Below are positions 6,789 to 7,657 of a stretch of DNA of 7,657 nucleotides, in pieces. The DNA is taken from contig DNHN01000081.1 in NCBI GenBank assembly GCA_003485825.1, positions 1 through 7,657 of the forward strand. Direction: 5' to 3'. The position numbers were made by a program, and so were the translations under genes. Positions within the stretch are counted from its first letter, which is position 1. The number at the start of each line of letters is the position of its first letter. The stretch comes from Bacteroidota bacterium (lineage in GTDB: Bacteria > Bacteroidota > Bacteroidia > NS11-12g > UBA9320). Below the pieces are notes generated by a model. That model was not told the origin of the DNA. It did not search any database and saw only the letters and a program-made list of their open reading frames with translations.

Positions 6789-6800
6789 GCTTTGCAAAGC
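6789..6800. repeat. 12-bp perfect palindrome immediately upstream of the flippase start
   Basis: GCTTTGCAAAGC is its own reverse complement and ends 2 nt before the flippase ATG, overlapping the possible -7 box. It is long enough to be a dimeric operator half-site pair or a small hairpin over the start region. No second copy was seen in the window, and one 12-mer palindrome may be coincidental. Confidence 0.3.
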
Positions 6801-6802
6801 TA
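6795..6802 (-). promoter_or_regulatory. Possible -7 promoter box (TAGCTTTG) before the flippase operon
   Basis: In the 50-nt gap before the flippase ATG the minus strand reads TAGCTTTG, an exact match to the Bacteroidota -7 consensus TAnnTTTG. No convincing -33 TTTG lies 19-21 nt upstream. Only 8 nt separate the box from the ATG, so a transcript starting here would be nearly leaderless. The match could be chance, since roughly four per strand are expected in a window of this size, but few would fall in a gap this short. Confidence 0.3.
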
Positions 6803-6836
6803 CGGTTACCCAACGTTTGCTATACACACATTATTT

Positions 6837-7657
6837 TTACTTGTCCAATGTGTAGGTTACTTGTAGTCGAACACTTCTTGGCGCCCCAAGGTCTGCAGGC
6901 CGAATAGCATACTCTGTATTGGCTAAATTGGATACAATCAAATTTGTCTTCCAACGATTGGTAAACGCATATCCTATTCGGGCATTGACCAAGGTGTAAG
7001 CAGTAAGTTTTTTATCTATAGAAGTTTGGATGCCTGGAATAAAAGTTGAAATCGGATCTGAAACAAACGCTAAATCTATGTTCCTAACTAGAGATTGATA
7101 TGATGCTCCAACACCAAACGTCCATTTTTTATTACTTAACATAAGATCAGCTTTGGCTGTATGCATTGGTCTATATTTCAAAATATTTTCGGTTCCGTCT
7201 GAGCTTGTATTTTGATAATTGATTGGCTTACCAAATGCATTTTCCCCAATAATTTTATTCGGCTCTAATGCAACTGATTTAGAATAGGTATACCCAACGA
7301 ACCCCTGAATATCAAAACTTTTGACGGTCCCGAGTAGGTTTAGGTTAAGTTCGGTACCACTCACGCTCACCTTACCCGTATTCAACGTTTTAAATCCTGT
7401 CTCAAAGTCGCTAATTGAAGTAAACTCCCAAAGACCAAATGTAAACTCCATCATATTCTCAAATGTCATTCGAAAAACGGCCACATCTGCCAGCATCTGT
7501 ACTTTCCCTACCTTAAAACCTTGCTTCACTCCAATCTCTAAGTTGGTACCTGTTTCTGATTGCAAGTTTTCATTAGGATATACACTTACGGGTCCCACGG
7601 TAGTGGTAATAAAGGACTCTGCTATGCTGGGAAAACGGTATCCCTGGCCATAGCTCG
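6837..7657 (-). CDS. TonB-dependent outer-membrane receptor, C-terminal part (partial, 5' end outside window)
   Basis: The frame is open to the right edge and gives 272 residues ending in TAA. About six residues in is GYRFPSIAE, matching the G(F/Y)RxPSxxE signature of the TonB-dependent receptor barrel. It is followed by a PNENLQSETGTNLEIG stretch of the P-x-L-x-x-E-x-x-x-x-x-E-x-G type that normally follows that signature. The rest alternates short amphipathic strands with loops and ends in a strand-like segment (SVRLQVTYTLDK), as in the last barrel strand of this superfamily. Such receptors take up ligands such as siderophores, vitamins or oligosaccharides across the outer membrane using TonB/ExbBD energy. 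The plug domain and signal peptide are outside the window, so the substrate cannot be told. A GTG at 7596-7598 is an internal Val, not a start. The next gene begins 50 nt downstream, behind a possible promoter, so I infer a separate transcription unit. Confidence 0.9.
   Translation of the reverse strand, partial: SYGQGYRFPSIAESFITTTVGPVSVYPNENLQSETGTNLEIGVKQGFKVGKVQMLADVAVFRMTFENMMEFTFGLWEFTSISDFETGFKTLNTGKVSVSGTELNLNLLGTVKSFDIQGFVGYTYSKSVALEPNKIIGENAFGKPINYQNTSSDGTENILKYRPMHTAKADLMLSNKKWTFGVGASYQSLVRNIDLAFVSDPISTFIPGIQTSIDKKLTAYTLVNARIGYAFTNRWKTNLIVSNLANTEYAIRPADLGAPRSVRLQVTYTLDK

Noticed and set aside
6787..6813. TTG start for the flippase at 6813
   Set aside because: It adds nine polar residues without homologous counterparts that I recall, and a good ATG follows at 6786.
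6826..6853. Inverted repeat ACACATT / AATGTGT around the receptor stop as a terminator
   Set aside because: The stem is only 7 bp and AT-rich, the loop is 14 nt, and no T-run follows on the minus strand.

Overview
The window looks like a chromosomal piece of a Bacteroidota genome. The evidence is the gene content: a TonB-dependent receptor, a DUF4292 lipoprotein next to a TPR lipoprotein, and a dut/nucleotidyltransferase pair beside a flippase. It is also supported by short type II lipoprotein signals, almost no Shine-Dalgarno sequences, and TAnnTTTG (-7 type) promoter boxes in the two longest gaps. Base composition is moderately AT-rich by eye. I cannot name the genus. All genes lie on the minus strand, so transcription runs from the right edge to the left edge. 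I found no credible plus-strand gene, RNA gene, mobile element, CRISPR array or long repeat, and no gap reaches 80 bases.

Right edge (6837-7657): the C-terminal beta-barrel part of a TonB-dependent outer-membrane receptor, cut by the window. Centre (1465-6786): a tightly packed five-gene run in the order flippase, dUTPase (dut), sugar-phosphate nucleotidyltransferase, TPR lipoprotein, DUF4292 lipoprotein. Its internal junctions are 2 nt, 25 nt, a TTGA overlap and an 8-nt overlap, so it reads as one operon. From memory of other Bacteroidota genomes this gene set is a conserved cell-envelope neighbourhood. The flippase and nucleotidyltransferase would serve glycan synthesis and export, the two lipoproteins envelope assembly, and dut nucleotide-pool hygiene.

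Left part (1-1388): a 76-nt gap with a -7-like box precedes a second unit. It contains 3-hydroxyacyl-CoA (3-hydroxybutyryl-CoA) dehydrogenase, an 8-nt-overlapping small lipoprotein that looks like a Rieske fold without the usual iron-sulfur ligands, and, 20 nt further on, the first 24 codons of another lipoprotein cut by the left edge.

No dramatic new system such as defence or mobile cargo is visible. The most interesting items are the cluster-less Rieske-like lipoprotein, the LolB-like layout of the DUF4292 protein coupled to a TPR lipoprotein, and the apparent replacement of the M23 peptidase gene that I would expect after DUF4292.
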